From: Kyrpidia tusciae DSM 2912
GTDB taxonomy: Bacteria > Bacillota > Bacilli > Kyrpidiales > Kyrpidiaceae
Direction: 5' to 3'
Assembly: GCF_000092905.1 (NCBI RefSeq)
Contig: NC_014098.1
Span: forward strand, 2,232,001 to 2,296,000
DNA: 64,000 nucleotides
Part shown: positions 17,861-26,625 of the stretch, piece by piece
Position numbering within the stretch: position 1 is the stretch's first letter
Layout of the letters: each line of letters opens with the position of its first letter
Program-made: the position numbers and the translations under genes
The notes under the pieces: generated by a model
The model's database searches: none
Told to the model about the DNA's origin: nothing
Seen by the model: the letters and a program-made list of their open reading frames with translations, nothing else

Positions 17861-18860
17861 ACTGTGGTTCATCCTGATCGCCGTTCTTTTTATCGGCTTT
17901 TTCTTCCTCGAAGGGTTCGATTTCGGCGTGGGCATCGTCACGCCTTTTCTCGGCAAAACGGACAGGGAACGCCGGGTGCTGATCAACACCATCGGCCCGT
18001 TTTGGGATGCCAACGAGGTTTGGCTCATCACTGCGGCGGGCGCCATGTTCGCCGCGTTCCCCCACTGGTACGCCACGCTGTTCAGCGGATTCTACGCTGG
18101 GCTGGCCCTCATGCTGCTCGCCTTGATCGTCCGGGGTGTCGCTTTTGAATTTCGCAGCAAGGTGGAAGACCCCCGGTGGAGAAAGACCTGGGATTGGGCC
18201 ATCTTTGCCGGCAGCGGGCTCCCCCCGTTTTTATGGGGTATCGCTCTGGCCGACCTGATCCAGGGGGTTCCCATCGACGGACACATGGAATTCGTGGGCG
18301 GGATCCGGGACCTGCTCAATCCCTATGCGCTGGTGGGAGGCGCGGCGGTCTTCATCATGTGTGTGCTGCACGGCCTGGTGTTCATCACCCTGCGCACCGA
18401 GGGCGAACTGCGGGACCGGGCCAGGCGCGTCGCTCTGCAGGCGGGAGCTTTGGCCACCGTGGTGCTGCTGTTCTTCGTGGCCATGACATACCTGAAAACG
18501 GACATTTTCCTGCGACGCGGGATCGATCCGGGCGCCATTCCGGTGATGGCCGGCCTCGCGCTGGTGTCCGTCCGGTTTTTTATCGAAGCCAAACGAGACG
18601 GCTGGGCTTTCGTCATGACGGGATTGGTCATCATTCTCTCGGTGGCGACGGTGTTCATCGGCCTGTTCCCGCGGGTGATGATCAGCTCCATCCACCCGGC
18701 CTATGATCTGACGATCTACAATGCGGCGTCCAACCCGTATTCACTGTATGTGATGACCCTTGTCGCCCTGGCTCTGCTCCCGTTCGTCCTGGCGTACCAG
18801 GGCTGGAGTTATTACATCTTCCGCAAACGAGTTCACGAAGAGGAGCATCTCGATTACTGA
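17844..18860 (+). CDS. cydB: Cytochrome bd oxidase subunit II
   Basis: 338 residues, about eight or nine membrane helices. The opening LNELWFILIAVLFIGFFFLEGFDFGVG and the following INTIGPFWDANEVWLI are diagnostic for CydB. It pairs with CydA in the terminal oxidase. It starts at a GTG (17844) 17 bp inside cydA with GGAGGTG 7 nt before, so the two are translationally coupled. It is followed by cydD with a TGATG overlap. Confidence 0.96.
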   Translation: MPWLNELWFILIAVLFIGFFFLEGFDFGVGIVTPFLGKTDRERRVLINTIGPFWDANEVWLITAAGAMFAAFPHWYATLFSGFYAGLALMLLALIVRGVAFEFRSKVEDPRWRKTWDWAIFAGSGLPPFLWGIALADLIQGVPIDGHMEFVGGIRDLLNPYALVGGAAVFIMCVLHGLVFITLRTEGELRDRARRVALQAGALATVVLLFFVAMTYLKTDIFLRRGIDPGAIPVMAGLALVSVRFFIEAKRDGWAFVMTGLVIILSVATVFIGLFPRVMISSIHPAYDLTIYNAASNPYSLYVMTLVALALLPFVLAYQGWSYYIFRKRVHEEEHLDY

Positions 18861-20584
18861 TGCGAGAACTGCGGGATATCCTGTCTTGGCCCGGGGCCCG
18901 GGCGACGATGATCGGCGGCGGAGTGCTGGTCCTGATCCAGGGCATTTCCATTCTCCTTCAGGCCCACTGGCTGGCTCAAACGGTGGTTTTGCTGTTCGCC
19001 GGTGCGGGGTCGGCGGAGGTGTGGCCTTGGGCGGCGGGGTTTCTCGCCGCGTTCGCCGCAAGGACGCTCGCGGCGGCCGGCAGACAGGCCTTGGGCTTTC
19101 GCTTCGCCAAGAATGCGGAACAGGCGCTGCGGATCAACATCATCCGCCGGTTATTGGCTCTGGGCCCCGGGTGGGTGCGCAAGGACGGCACCGGCACGTG
19201 GGTCGCACAAACGGTGGAAGGGGTCGACCACGTGAGCCGGTACGTGGGGATCTACCTGCCCAAGCTCGCCGGTTCCGCCGTCATCCCCGGGTGCGTCTTG
19301 GTCTACCTGTTTCTCCGAGACGGCCTTTCGGCTTCGATTGTGCTCGCCGTCACACCGCTCATCGTGGTGTTCATGATTTTGTTGGGAAAAGCCGCCCAGG
19401 CCCGGGTGGACCGGCAATGGAAAGCGTATCGCCGCCTGGCGGATCATTTCCTGGACGTCCTGCGGGGGCTCGTCACGCTCAAGCATCTGGGCCGCAGCCG
19501 TCAACAGGGAGTAACGATCGACCGGGTCAATGAGCAATACCGAAAGGCGACCAACCGGAGCCTGCGCGTGGCCTTTCTCTCTTCTTTCGCCCTGGAATTC
19601 TTCTCCATGCTTTCCGTCGCCATGGTGGCGGTCGGGCTGGGCCTGCGGATGGTTCGGGGCGACGTCCCGCTGGAGACCGCCCTGACCGTCCTGATTCTTG
19701 TGCCGGAGTATTTTCTCCCCATTCGGGAATTGGGGGCCGATTATCACGCCACGCTGAACGGGCGCACCGCCCTGGCAAACATTCAGGCGCTCCTGCACAC
19801 GCCCGTGGAGCGCGTGCCCGAAGAAGTCGAGCTCGCTCCCTGGTCCCGGGAGGCCGTGCTCTCGTTTCACCACGTCACCGTCCGGCCCGAAGACCACGGC
19901 GAGGGGTCTTTGATCGACGTATCCTTTTCGGTCCGGGGGCCCACCGCCATCGGCATTGTCGGCCCGAGCGGGTCGGGAAAATCCACCCTGATCGATGTCC
20001 TGGCGGGGTTTGTGCCCGTGTCCGAAGGAGACATCGAATGGGCCGGGACCCGGGTCCGCACCTTGCAAAGCCCGGCCTGGCGGCGGCAAATCACGTATCT
20101 TTCTCAGACCCCGTACATTTTCAGCGGAACCGTCGAGGAGAACCTCCTCATCGCCAATCCCGGGGCCACTCGGGAGGAGTTGTGGGCGGCGGTCGAGCGG
20201 GCGCAACTGGACGCCCTGATCCGGCGCTTCCCCCGGGGCATCCGGCAAAAAATCGGCGGCGGCGGCCGGGGGCTGAGCGGAGGGGAAGCCCAGCGACTGG
20301 CTCTCGCCCGGGCTTTTTTGGCGGATAAACCGATTCTTTTGTTGGATGAGCCCACCGAGCATCTGGATGTGGAAACGGAATGGGAATTGAAGGGCCCAAT
20401 GCTGGAGCTTTTCCAAGGCAGGCTCGTGTTCCTGGCCACCCACCGGCTGCATTGGACGGCGCATATGGATGAAATCTTCGTGCTCGACGCGGGGCGGCTG
20501 ATCGAACGGGGGACTCCCTCTTCTCTCCTGCGGTCCGGCGGACTATTCGCCCGGCTGGTCGCAGCGCAAACGGAGGCCGTGTGA
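18860..20584 (+). CDS. cydD: Thiol reductant ABC exporter subunit CydD
   Basis: 574 residues: a six-helix ABC exporter transmembrane domain (about 1-310) and a nucleotide-binding domain with Walker A GPSGSGKST near 370, signature LSGGEAQRLALARAF near 475 and Walker B ILLLDEPTEHLD. CydDC exports glutathione or cysteine-type reductants and is needed to assemble the bd oxidase. Here it directly follows cydAB and precedes cydC, as in many Bacilli. Confidence 0.92.
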   Translation: MRELRDILSWPGARATMIGGGVLVLIQGISILLQAHWLAQTVVLLFAGAGSAEVWPWAAGFLAAFAARTLAAAGRQALGFRFAKNAEQALRINIIRRLLALGPGWVRKDGTGTWVAQTVEGVDHVSRYVGIYLPKLAGSAVIPGCVLVYLFLRDGLSASIVLAVTPLIVVFMILLGKAAQARVDRQWKAYRRLADHFLDVLRGLVTLKHLGRSRQQGVTIDRVNEQYRKATNRSLRVAFLSSFALEFFSMLSVAMVAVGLGLRMVRGDVPLETALTVLILVPEYFLPIRELGADYHATLNGRTALANIQALLHTPVERVPEEVELAPWSREAVLSFHHVTVRPEDHGEGSLIDVSFSVRGPTAIGIVGPSGSGKSTLIDVLAGFVPVSEGDIEWAGTRVRTLQSPAWRRQITYLSQTPYIFSGTVEENLLIANPGATREELWAAVERAQLDALIRRFPRGIRQKIGGGGRGLSGGEAQRLALARAFLADKPILLLDEPTEHLDVETEWELKGPMLELFQGRLVFLATHRLHWTAHMDEIFVLDAGRLIERGTPSSLLRSGGLFARLVAAQTEAV

Positions 20585-22347
20585 TGAAAAGGCGGGATTG
20601 GTTCTTCACATACGTCAAAGCGTACCGGCGGCATCTGCTGCTCGCCTCGGTTCTCGGGGCGCTCGGACTCGGTTCGTCCGTGGGTTTGATGTTCACCTCC
20701 GGGTACCTGATCTCCAGCGCCGCGTTGCGGCCCGAATCGATTTTGCTCCTGTATGTGCCCATCGTCGCGGTCCGTGCGTTCGGCATTTCCCGGGCGGTCT
20801 TGCGCTATGTGGAGCGGCTGGTCGCCCATGACCTTGCACTGTCGATCCTGGCGAAGATGCGAAGCCGGTTTTATCGCATCATCGAGCCCCATGCCCTTCG
20901 GTTCCACACCCGGTACAACGCCGGAGAAGCGCTGGGTATGATGGCCGGTGATATGGAGCACCTGCAGGACCTGTACGTGCGGACGGTCATTCCCGCCGCG
21001 GCGGCCTCCCTGCTCTACGCCGGGGCGGTGGTCGCCGCGGGCATGGTCTCGGGACCACTGGCCTGGATGATCGGCCCGGCGATCTTCGTTCTCTGGTTTG
21101 TTTTTCCTCTTCTGTCTTACGGCGCGCTGCGGCGCCCATCCAGGCACATGCAACGCTGGGTGCGGCGGATGTACCGGACGTTGGCCGACGCCCTGTCCGG
21201 AATGGGGGATCTGGTGGCGGCCGGGCGGCAGGACGATTATCTGGCCGTGTTCTCCTCCTTGCAAAAGAAAAAAATAGACCTGGAACGCCGGATGAACACG
21301 GCGGGTCTGCTGCGGGACATCGCCGTTCAGCTGGTGATCGCTTTGACCGTCGGCCTGGTGATCTTGTGGTCGGGTAACCCCGCTTGGCATCCGGGCATCC
21401 CCGCCGTTTATTTCGCCGCCTTCGTGCTGGCGACCCTTTCCTTGGCGGACGCTTTCGCGCCCCTTTCCCCGGCCATGGAAGCCATTCCCGCCCACCGGGA
21501 ATCCTTGCGCCGTCTGGCGGACATGGAGCATACTTGGGGACGCGCCGATCGTCCGGAACAAGACCCCCGACACGACGGCCCGAGCCCGGTCGATGTTTCC
21601 ACGGTGGAGGTCGTGATGGACCACGTCTCGTTTCGTTACCCGGGCACGACCGAGTGGGCGGTGAAGGATATCTCGCTCACGATCCCTCAAGGCAAAAAAA
21701 TCGCTATTCTCGGAAAAAGCGGTTCGGGGAAATCCACGATGGCACACTTGCTCCAAGGGGTGTTCCCGCCGGAGACAGGGTCGGTCCTGGTGAATGGACG
21801 ACCCGCCCATGAGTGGGGCGACCGGATGACGGAGGTCCTGTCCGTGCTGAACCAGAATCCGCACATTTTCGATACGACGGTCTTGGAGAACATCCGGATC
21901 GGCCGGCCGGACGCCGGCCCGGACGAGGTGCGGAGGGCGGCGCGGCTCGCACAGATCGAAACCCGGATTCTGTCTCTTCCCGCGGGGTATGCCACCCGCC
22001 TGTACGAATCCGGCGACCGGCTTTCCGGCGGCGAGCGCCGGCGCATCGCCCTGGCGCGGATTCTCCTGAAAGACACGCCCTGGATCATCTTGGACGAGCC
22101 GACCGCGGGTCTCGACCCCTTGACCGAACGCCGGCTGCTCACCACCATTCTTGCCGCCACCGAGGGCAAATCCTTGGTGTTGATCACCCACCGTCTCGTC
22201 GGCATGGAGCGGATGGACGAGATTCTCCTGATAGACGAAGGACGCATCACCGATGCGGGTACCCATGCGGAGCTCCTCGAGCGCAACCCCCGGTACCGGG
22301 CCTGGTTTGCGCTCGACCATCCCTTTGTCGCGGCTCCCCGGCATTGA
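20584..22347 (+). CDS. cydC: Thiol reductant ABC exporter subunit CydC
   Basis: 587 residues from ATG 20584 (the cydD stop overlaps it as TGATG; a GTG 3 bp earlier is also possible). Transmembrane domain about 1-330, ATPase with Walker A GKSGSGKSTM near 380, signature LSGGERRRIALARIL near 480 and Walker B WIILDEPTAGLDP. It forms the heterodimer with CydD. It is the last intact gene of the operon; a broken BREX locus in the opposite orientation follows. Confidence 0.92.
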   Translation: MKRRDWFFTYVKAYRRHLLLASVLGALGLGSSVGLMFTSGYLISSAALRPESILLLYVPIVAVRAFGISRAVLRYVERLVAHDLALSILAKMRSRFYRIIEPHALRFHTRYNAGEALGMMAGDMEHLQDLYVRTVIPAAAASLLYAGAVVAAGMVSGPLAWMIGPAIFVLWFVFPLLSYGALRRPSRHMQRWVRRMYRTLADALSGMGDLVAAGRQDDYLAVFSSLQKKKIDLERRMNTAGLLRDIAVQLVIALTVGLVILWSGNPAWHPGIPAVYFAAFVLATLSLADAFAPLSPAMEAIPAHRESLRRLADMEHTWGRADRPEQDPRHDGPSPVDVSTVEVVMDHVSFRYPGTTEWAVKDISLTIPQGKKIAILGKSGSGKSTMAHLLQGVFPPETGSVLVNGRPAHEWGDRMTEVLSVLNQNPHIFDTTVLENIRIGRPDAGPDEVRRAARLAQIETRILSLPAGYATRLYESGDRLSGGERRRIALARILLKDTPWIILDEPTAGLDPLTERRLLTTILAATEGKSLVLITHRLVGMERMDEILLIDEGRITDAGTHAELLERNPRYRAWFALDHPFVAAPRH

Positions 22348-22415
22348 ACGAACCGAGTGGAAGCGTCTTGACGCCGCGGTGAGGGACGGCCGTGGATCCG
22401 CCATGGCCGTCCCGA

Positions 22416-23110
22416 TCAGTCGATCGGTCCGAGACCCGAGTTGACCTCCACCCGCCTTCCCCCCACGATCCGGAAAAACCGTGCCTCCCCATCCTCCGTC
22501 TCACTATAGAAGTCTGCCAACCCAAACGCATCCATGACCTTCACCAGGGTTCTCCCGGCCAGTCGCTCTTCCCTCTCCCACCGGTCGGCGTCATCCGCGG
22601 GTATGACCCTCGTGTCCGGCGAACCGTCAGGCACAAGCCGCGCCTTTGTTAAAGTCGAAGTCCCTGCCGTGATCGGCCCGGTACTTGCGGGGGCAGATGT
22701 CTTCAAAGAAGATCCGCCCGAGTTTCTCCGCCACCTGCACAGGGTCGATGCGAATGGGCGAAATTTCCCGGTTGATCTCCTGTTCCTCATCGCTCAGGAA
22801 GGTATATGTCCCGTCCGCGTTTTGCGCTACCAGATGGTACAGCACCAGCTTCTTGAGGGAGGCGCGCACGGTGGTTTCCAAATCCCGTCGCACCGCGTCG
22901 AGGCGGTCGATCAGGAGCAGCGTGTCCGCCCGCCGGCGTCCGGCCTCCTCGATGAGCCCCATCAACTCGGGCTCCAGATTCTTTTCGCGAAAATACTCGA
23001 CGGCCGTTTTGCCGTTGGCCACTCTTTGGCCGAGCAGGTAGGAAACGATTTTAAGGAAATGGGATTTTCCTGAACCGAAAAAGCCGGAGATCCAGACCCC
23101 GATCGAAAGG
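22416..23110 (-). pseudogene. brxC: brxC remnant (BREX P-loop ATPase), internally deleted
   Basis: On the minus strand the reading starts abruptly with LSIGVWISGFFGSGKSHFLK, the Walker A region of BrxC, continues through SYLLGQRVANGKTAVEYF to about ADTLLLI, then jumps to a segment typical of a much later part of BrxC (YTFLSDEEQEINREI and KYRADHGRDFDFNK). Intact BrxC has well over 1000 residues; about 160 remain in this frame. After DFNK the frame shifts and a last block (DADRWEREERLAGRT to a stop at 22416) may come from yet another part. The first ~100 residues of brxC are lost at the joint with brxB. It is nonfunctional. Confidence 0.75.
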
Positions 23111-23644
23111 CGCGGTAATAGTTGTCATCCATGAGTAAATTAAAGAGTTTCAACTGGCTTCCGTTGTACGTGCCGGGGAAAAAAGCACGACGGGAACATC
23201 CGTCACCCATTCATGCAGGCGATTCAGGACGCCGTGGGAACGCAGCAGGGGATACAGGCTCCCGACACCGGTCAGAAGCAGGGCCTCCGCCCCCTCGGCC
23301 GCCGCGGCCACGGATCGAACGAGGCGGTCCGAATCGAGCACCGGCATCATCGCCCGCTGCAGCCTCGCCGTTCCCTCGGTCGCCTCGATCTCGAAGAGCG
23401 TGTCCAGCCCCACCTCGTCCTCGAACAGGGAGAGGACGGCTTGGTACAGGTTGACGTTCACAATCCGCCGGGAAGACTGCCTCACCAGGCGGTTCACAAA
23501 GCGCCGGACCACCCATTCATCTTTGGGATCGTAATCAAATACATAATAGGACAACTCATTGCCCTGCCCTTCCCCCCGAAGGAAGCCTTCATCGTCCATC
23601 ATCTGCTCCAGAGCATCCATCTTCTTCTGTAAACTCGGCTGCAT
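23111..23644 (-). pseudogene. brxB: brxB (BREX, DUF1788) with a frameshift
   Basis: The first 155 residues match BrxB: LEQMMDDEGFLRGEGQGNELSYYVFDYDPKDEWVVRRF at the start and WVTDVPVVLF near 150. The expected continuation FFPGTYNGSQLKLFNLLMDDNYYRAF is present but one frame away. The switch falls in a run of six T (minus strand) near 23180-23185; seven T would restore the frame. The protein end then runs straight into brxC sequence. BrxB belongs to the core of BREX phage-exclusion systems; brxA, pglX, pglZ and brxL are absent here. Confidence 0.8.
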
Positions 23645-24150
23645 GGGGACACCTCTCCGTCGCGACGCACACGATTGCTCATCACTCAGAGCGCCAACAT
23701 GAATCGCGGAAAATATGGGTAATCCGGGGTATGCCGGATGTATCGCGCCAAGTCTTCACCGATCACCAGCGGCTGAATGGACCAGACGGAAGACCCGTCA
23801 GCCCGGAGGCCAACAGCCGCAGGGCAATCTCCATCTCATGGCGCAGCGGCCGTTCCGAGAGAAAGCTGAGCGTATATCCCTGGTTCGTCCATCCATCCAA
23901 ACCGATCACCACGGTCACAAAATGTGAACCCTTTTCTTTCAGAATATCACAGTTTGTGAACAAGTCCACAATGAATCAAACTATAAAAAGAGCCCTCACG
24001 AAGGGCAAAAAAATTCCGCGTAGAATGCGCGGCCGAAGGGAGGTCTCGATTACATAAGAACTACAGAACTAACGGGGTAATGAATAGCCCGATCCATTGG
24101 TTGCCCGATTTCTCTCACTATGAATATACGATAAAATTGAAATTCACCAG
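23645..24150. other. Intergenic between BREX relic and toxin-antitoxin pair
   Basis: No complete gene is seen. A short minus-strand frame without a start ends at 23686-23688 (reads GEDLARYIRHTPDYPYFPRF near its end) and may be another fragment of the lost BREX locus. The part from 23920 on is AT-rich and contains a terminator for the toxin-antitoxin operon. Confidence 0.5.
23982..24006 (-). terminator. Intrinsic terminator of the PIN/XRE-ImmA operon
   Basis: On the minus strand GCCCT, loop TCGTG, AGGGC (24006-23992) is followed by TCTTTTTATAG. It lies 145 bp downstream of the last gene of the operon. Confidence 0.6.
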
Positions 24151-24615
24151 TTAAAAGTTCCATGATTCCCTTCTAATCAATTCTAAAAAGTTTATATGTT
24201 CCACACCAAGATCAATGCACATGTTCGGGATTTTGATTCGCGTCGCATTGGAGGATGCCTGTTTCTCCTCGGTAACCACAATTGCCCCGTTTACTTTAGC
24301 CAGTGCCACCACCCACGGGTCAGCCCATACTCCAGTATGGCTGAATTGTGGAATTATTTGCGGGAATTTATTCACTAAGTGTCTTACTATGTTCTGTATC
24401 TCGTTGTCAGGCTCTATAAACATTCCCCGACGCTCTTTAACCCAGCGAAATAACGCGTCTCCACCCTTCTCCAATTCATAAAATACATCAATAGGTGAAA
24501 CGAGCCTTGTCTCTCGAATCAAACGGTCCAAATTGACCCATAAAGAAGGGAACACATCCGGGGGATATTGTTCACGCCACGCTGTAATAAGAGAGCTCGT
24601 ATCCATATAGTACAC
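24151..24615 (-). CDS. PIN-domain toxin, DUF4411 family
   Basis: 154 residues from a GTG. PIN-like acidic residues are visible: MDTSSLI at the start, DVFYELEKG near 45, and VWADPWVVALAKVNGAIVVTEEK near 95-118, matching DUF4411 proteins. PIN domains are Mg-dependent ribonucleases. It follows the XRE-ImmA gene with a 19-bp gap; this pairing is a known type II toxin-antitoxin arrangement. Base composition is lower in GC than the core genes. Confidence 0.85.
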   Translation of the reverse strand: MYYMDTSSLITAWREQYPPDVFPSLWVNLDRLIRETRLVSPIDVFYELEKGGDALFRWVKERRGMFIEPDNEIQNIVRHLVNKFPQIIPQFSHTGVWADPWVVALAKVNGAIVVTEEKQASSNATRIKIPNMCIDLGVEHINFLELIRRESWNF

Positions 24616-24634
24616 GTTGAGCAGACCCCCGGCG

Positions 24635-25801
24635 TTACGTTCCTAATAACGCTTTTTCTATTGAATTCATATGGTCGAATTTTATCCCCCCCAAATAATT
24701 CGACAGCTCTATGGGACCAATGATTTTCTGGTAAAAAGCGTCAAGAACAATGCCCGTATAGGCTCGGCCGTTCGCTCGGAGCACACGCCTGTAGTACGGT
24801 TCATACCCTTCTTTTGAAGATTCCTGAAGATGTTGCGCATATATTCTTCGATACTCCAAGCGCTTTTCTTGATAAAATTCCTGATCCGCTAAGCCAAAAA
24901 GCAAGAGGCGGAGCAGCATGACCTCCTGACTGACCTTGAATCGATTCGCCAACCGGGAAAGGTCAGAATCATCCCAGCGCTTGCCCCGATGCTGTTGAAC
25001 AAGAGGTTGGGCCAGAAGTGCTTCCCGAGGTACGAGGACTTCTGCGGCAATATAGTTACAAAAGGTTTCCAGGTCATTCCGGCTACCGGGATCTTGGTCT
25101 CTCAGGTCACAAATTCCACTGTCATCCAGGGTGAGATGAACGAACTCGTGCAGCAGAGTAAATATCCTTCCCCTTGGAGAATCCTTGCCGTTCAACGTGA
25201 TCACTGGCAAGGGTCGTTTGGAAATAGAGAATCCCCTCATCTGGGCCAAAGGGATATCTGTGGACTGAAAAACCAGAACTCCCGATTTTTCTACGGCCGA
25301 AATCCACGAGCGTAAGGCTTCATATTGGTCGGGCCAAGCAAACTGCGCTTCCACAGAAATCCCGAGTCTCATTCTTATACGGTGCGCAACCTCTTGAGCT
25401 GACTCCGAAAGGACAGCATTGAGGTCAAAATCGGGGATCTCCTCACCCATGTCGTTCATCAGTTCGCAAGCGATCCGCCGACGATCATACGCTTTTCGAA
25501 TCTCAAATCCAAGTTCCGGCGAAAGGTCAGGCTCAGCCCTGTGGACTGTCCTGAAATCAGCGATAGCGGGACGGTCATCCGGAGGAGTATCAAGGTAGAA
25601 CAAGGCTGCAGGACGCCGGTAAGTTTTCCCCAAGGCTCGCAACTGTCTCAACGTCGGGCTGTCCCAGCCGGTTTCCCAACTCTTCAAGACTTCCGGTTTG
25701 ACCCGAATCTTCCTTGCCGCTTCCTCCAAAGAATACCCACAATCCTGACGCGCCCACACTAACATGCTGGGATTGATGCGCATTTTCGGACCCGTTGCCA
25801 A
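24635..25801 (-). CDS. XRE helix-turn-helix protein with ImmA/IrrE metallopeptidase domain (antitoxin)
   Basis: 388 residues from a TTG at 25801, chosen because GAAGGGGGG lies 6 nt before it; an ATG at 25783 is the alternative. N-terminal XRE helix-turn-helix (residues about 10-65: YSLEEAARKIRV, LKSWETGWDSPTLRQL), then an ImmA/IrrE zinc-protease domain with the HExxH motif LLHEFVHL near 210 and a downstream Glu region (ETFCNYIAAEVLVP). It represses its operon and is the antitoxin partner of the DUF4411 PIN protein; COG2856-type proteins do this elsewhere. The region just upstream belongs to the collapsed CRISPR-module copy. Confidence 0.88.
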   Translation of the reverse strand: MATGPKMRINPSMLVWARQDCGYSLEEAARKIRVKPEVLKSWETGWDSPTLRQLRALGKTYRRPAALFYLDTPPDDRPAIADFRTVHRAEPDLSPELGFEIRKAYDRRRIACELMNDMGEEIPDFDLNAVLSESAQEVAHRIRMRLGISVEAQFAWPDQYEALRSWISAVEKSGVLVFQSTDIPLAQMRGFSISKRPLPVITLNGKDSPRGRIFTLLHEFVHLTLDDSGICDLRDQDPGSRNDLETFCNYIAAEVLVPREALLAQPLVQQHRGKRWDDSDLSRLANRFKVSQEVMLLRLLLFGLADQEFYQEKRLEYRRIYAQHLQESSKEGYEPYYRRVLRANGRAYTGIVLDAFYQKIIGPIELSNYLGGIKFDHMNSIEKALLGT

Positions 25802-25931
25802 ATAGAACCCCCCTTCTGGGAGTATGCTTGAACGACTGAACCCATTGTACAGCAAGGAGGTGACCTTGCAAAACGGGGATACGCACCTCCCATTACTGAA
25901 CTCGAGACTCTGCCATTGGATGATTTGCACC

Positions 25932-26541
25932 TTATGAGACTCTCTCATCCCTCCAAGTTCCAGGGGCTAACCATCGTTCCCTCTCTTATCAATCAAGGGT
26001 AGACCGTGATCATCACAGGCAAGATCGAGGGCAACCGGATCAGGAAGCAACCCTCTCTTTGACTATTGTCCATGGCTTCTTAAACACGTTTCCCGCTGAT
26101 GTCGGCGCCTGTTCCCCTTCACCGAGATCTTCACCGAACCAAAACCAAACGGCTTTGCATATCCCAGCCGGTGAACCATCCCTTCCTCCAACTCCACGGA
26201 GTAAAGCAGTGTCCCCAGCTCAAGTTCCGCCAAGTTTTCAAATTCTACGGTAAACTGAAACACAGCCCCGGGTTCCAGAGCCTTCCGGATGGTGCGGTTC
26301 TGGTCACTTTTGCTATGGCCCTGATATTCCGCGGGATTGGCCCGCCCATGATGACGATAGAACTTGCGTCCACGCAGTCGCGCCCCTTCGGTGTCATAGG
26401 TCACCAGCGGATCGGAGCGGCCCTGGGCATCGAGCAAATTTTTTCCACAATGTCAAAGTTTCTCGGCGGCCCGTCCCGTTGACGTTCAGAACTCAAGATA
26501 TCTGCTCTTCACCTCATGAGGAATATTCTTTGGAGGTGCCG
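25932..26541. pseudogene. Collapsed second copy of the 29156-43059 CRISPR/helicase unit
   Basis: Three blocks, in the same order and orientation as in the intact module. (1) 25932-26118 matches 29156-29344 with about 3 differences, and 26119-26438 matches 29609-29929 with about 10; the joint is a deletion between short TCCCC repeats. These contain the 3' part of the RAMP gene, including GRKFYRHHGRANPAEYQG. (2) 26439-26502 matches 42804-42866, the last codons of the UPF1-like helicase and its downstream bases. (3) 26503-26541 matches 43024-43059, the zinc-ribbon ribosome site and upstream palindrome. About 12.9 kb is missing between blocks 1 and 2. Confidence 0.85.
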
Positions 26542-26625
26542 GCCGAGGAATGCCTGCACCACCGAGTTTAAACGAGCGAACGGGGGTGCGCCGCCCCCTT
26601 CAGCCGCATTGTCGAGGCATACCGG

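Noticed and set aside
19151-20464. 437-codon minus-strand open frame
   Set aside because: Antisense to cydD with no recognisable domain.
20104-22404. 766-codon minus-strand open frame opposite cydD/cydC
   Set aside because: It is antisense to two well-supported ABC genes; long antisense frames arise from the high GC content. It has no family-like motifs and is rich in Arg, Gly and Pro.
26063-26437. A 124-codon gene encoding a small stand-alone RAMP protein
   Set aside because: It is the truncated 3' end of the 29191-31500 gene, with an internal deletion and flanking pieces of other genes; there is no ribosome site.
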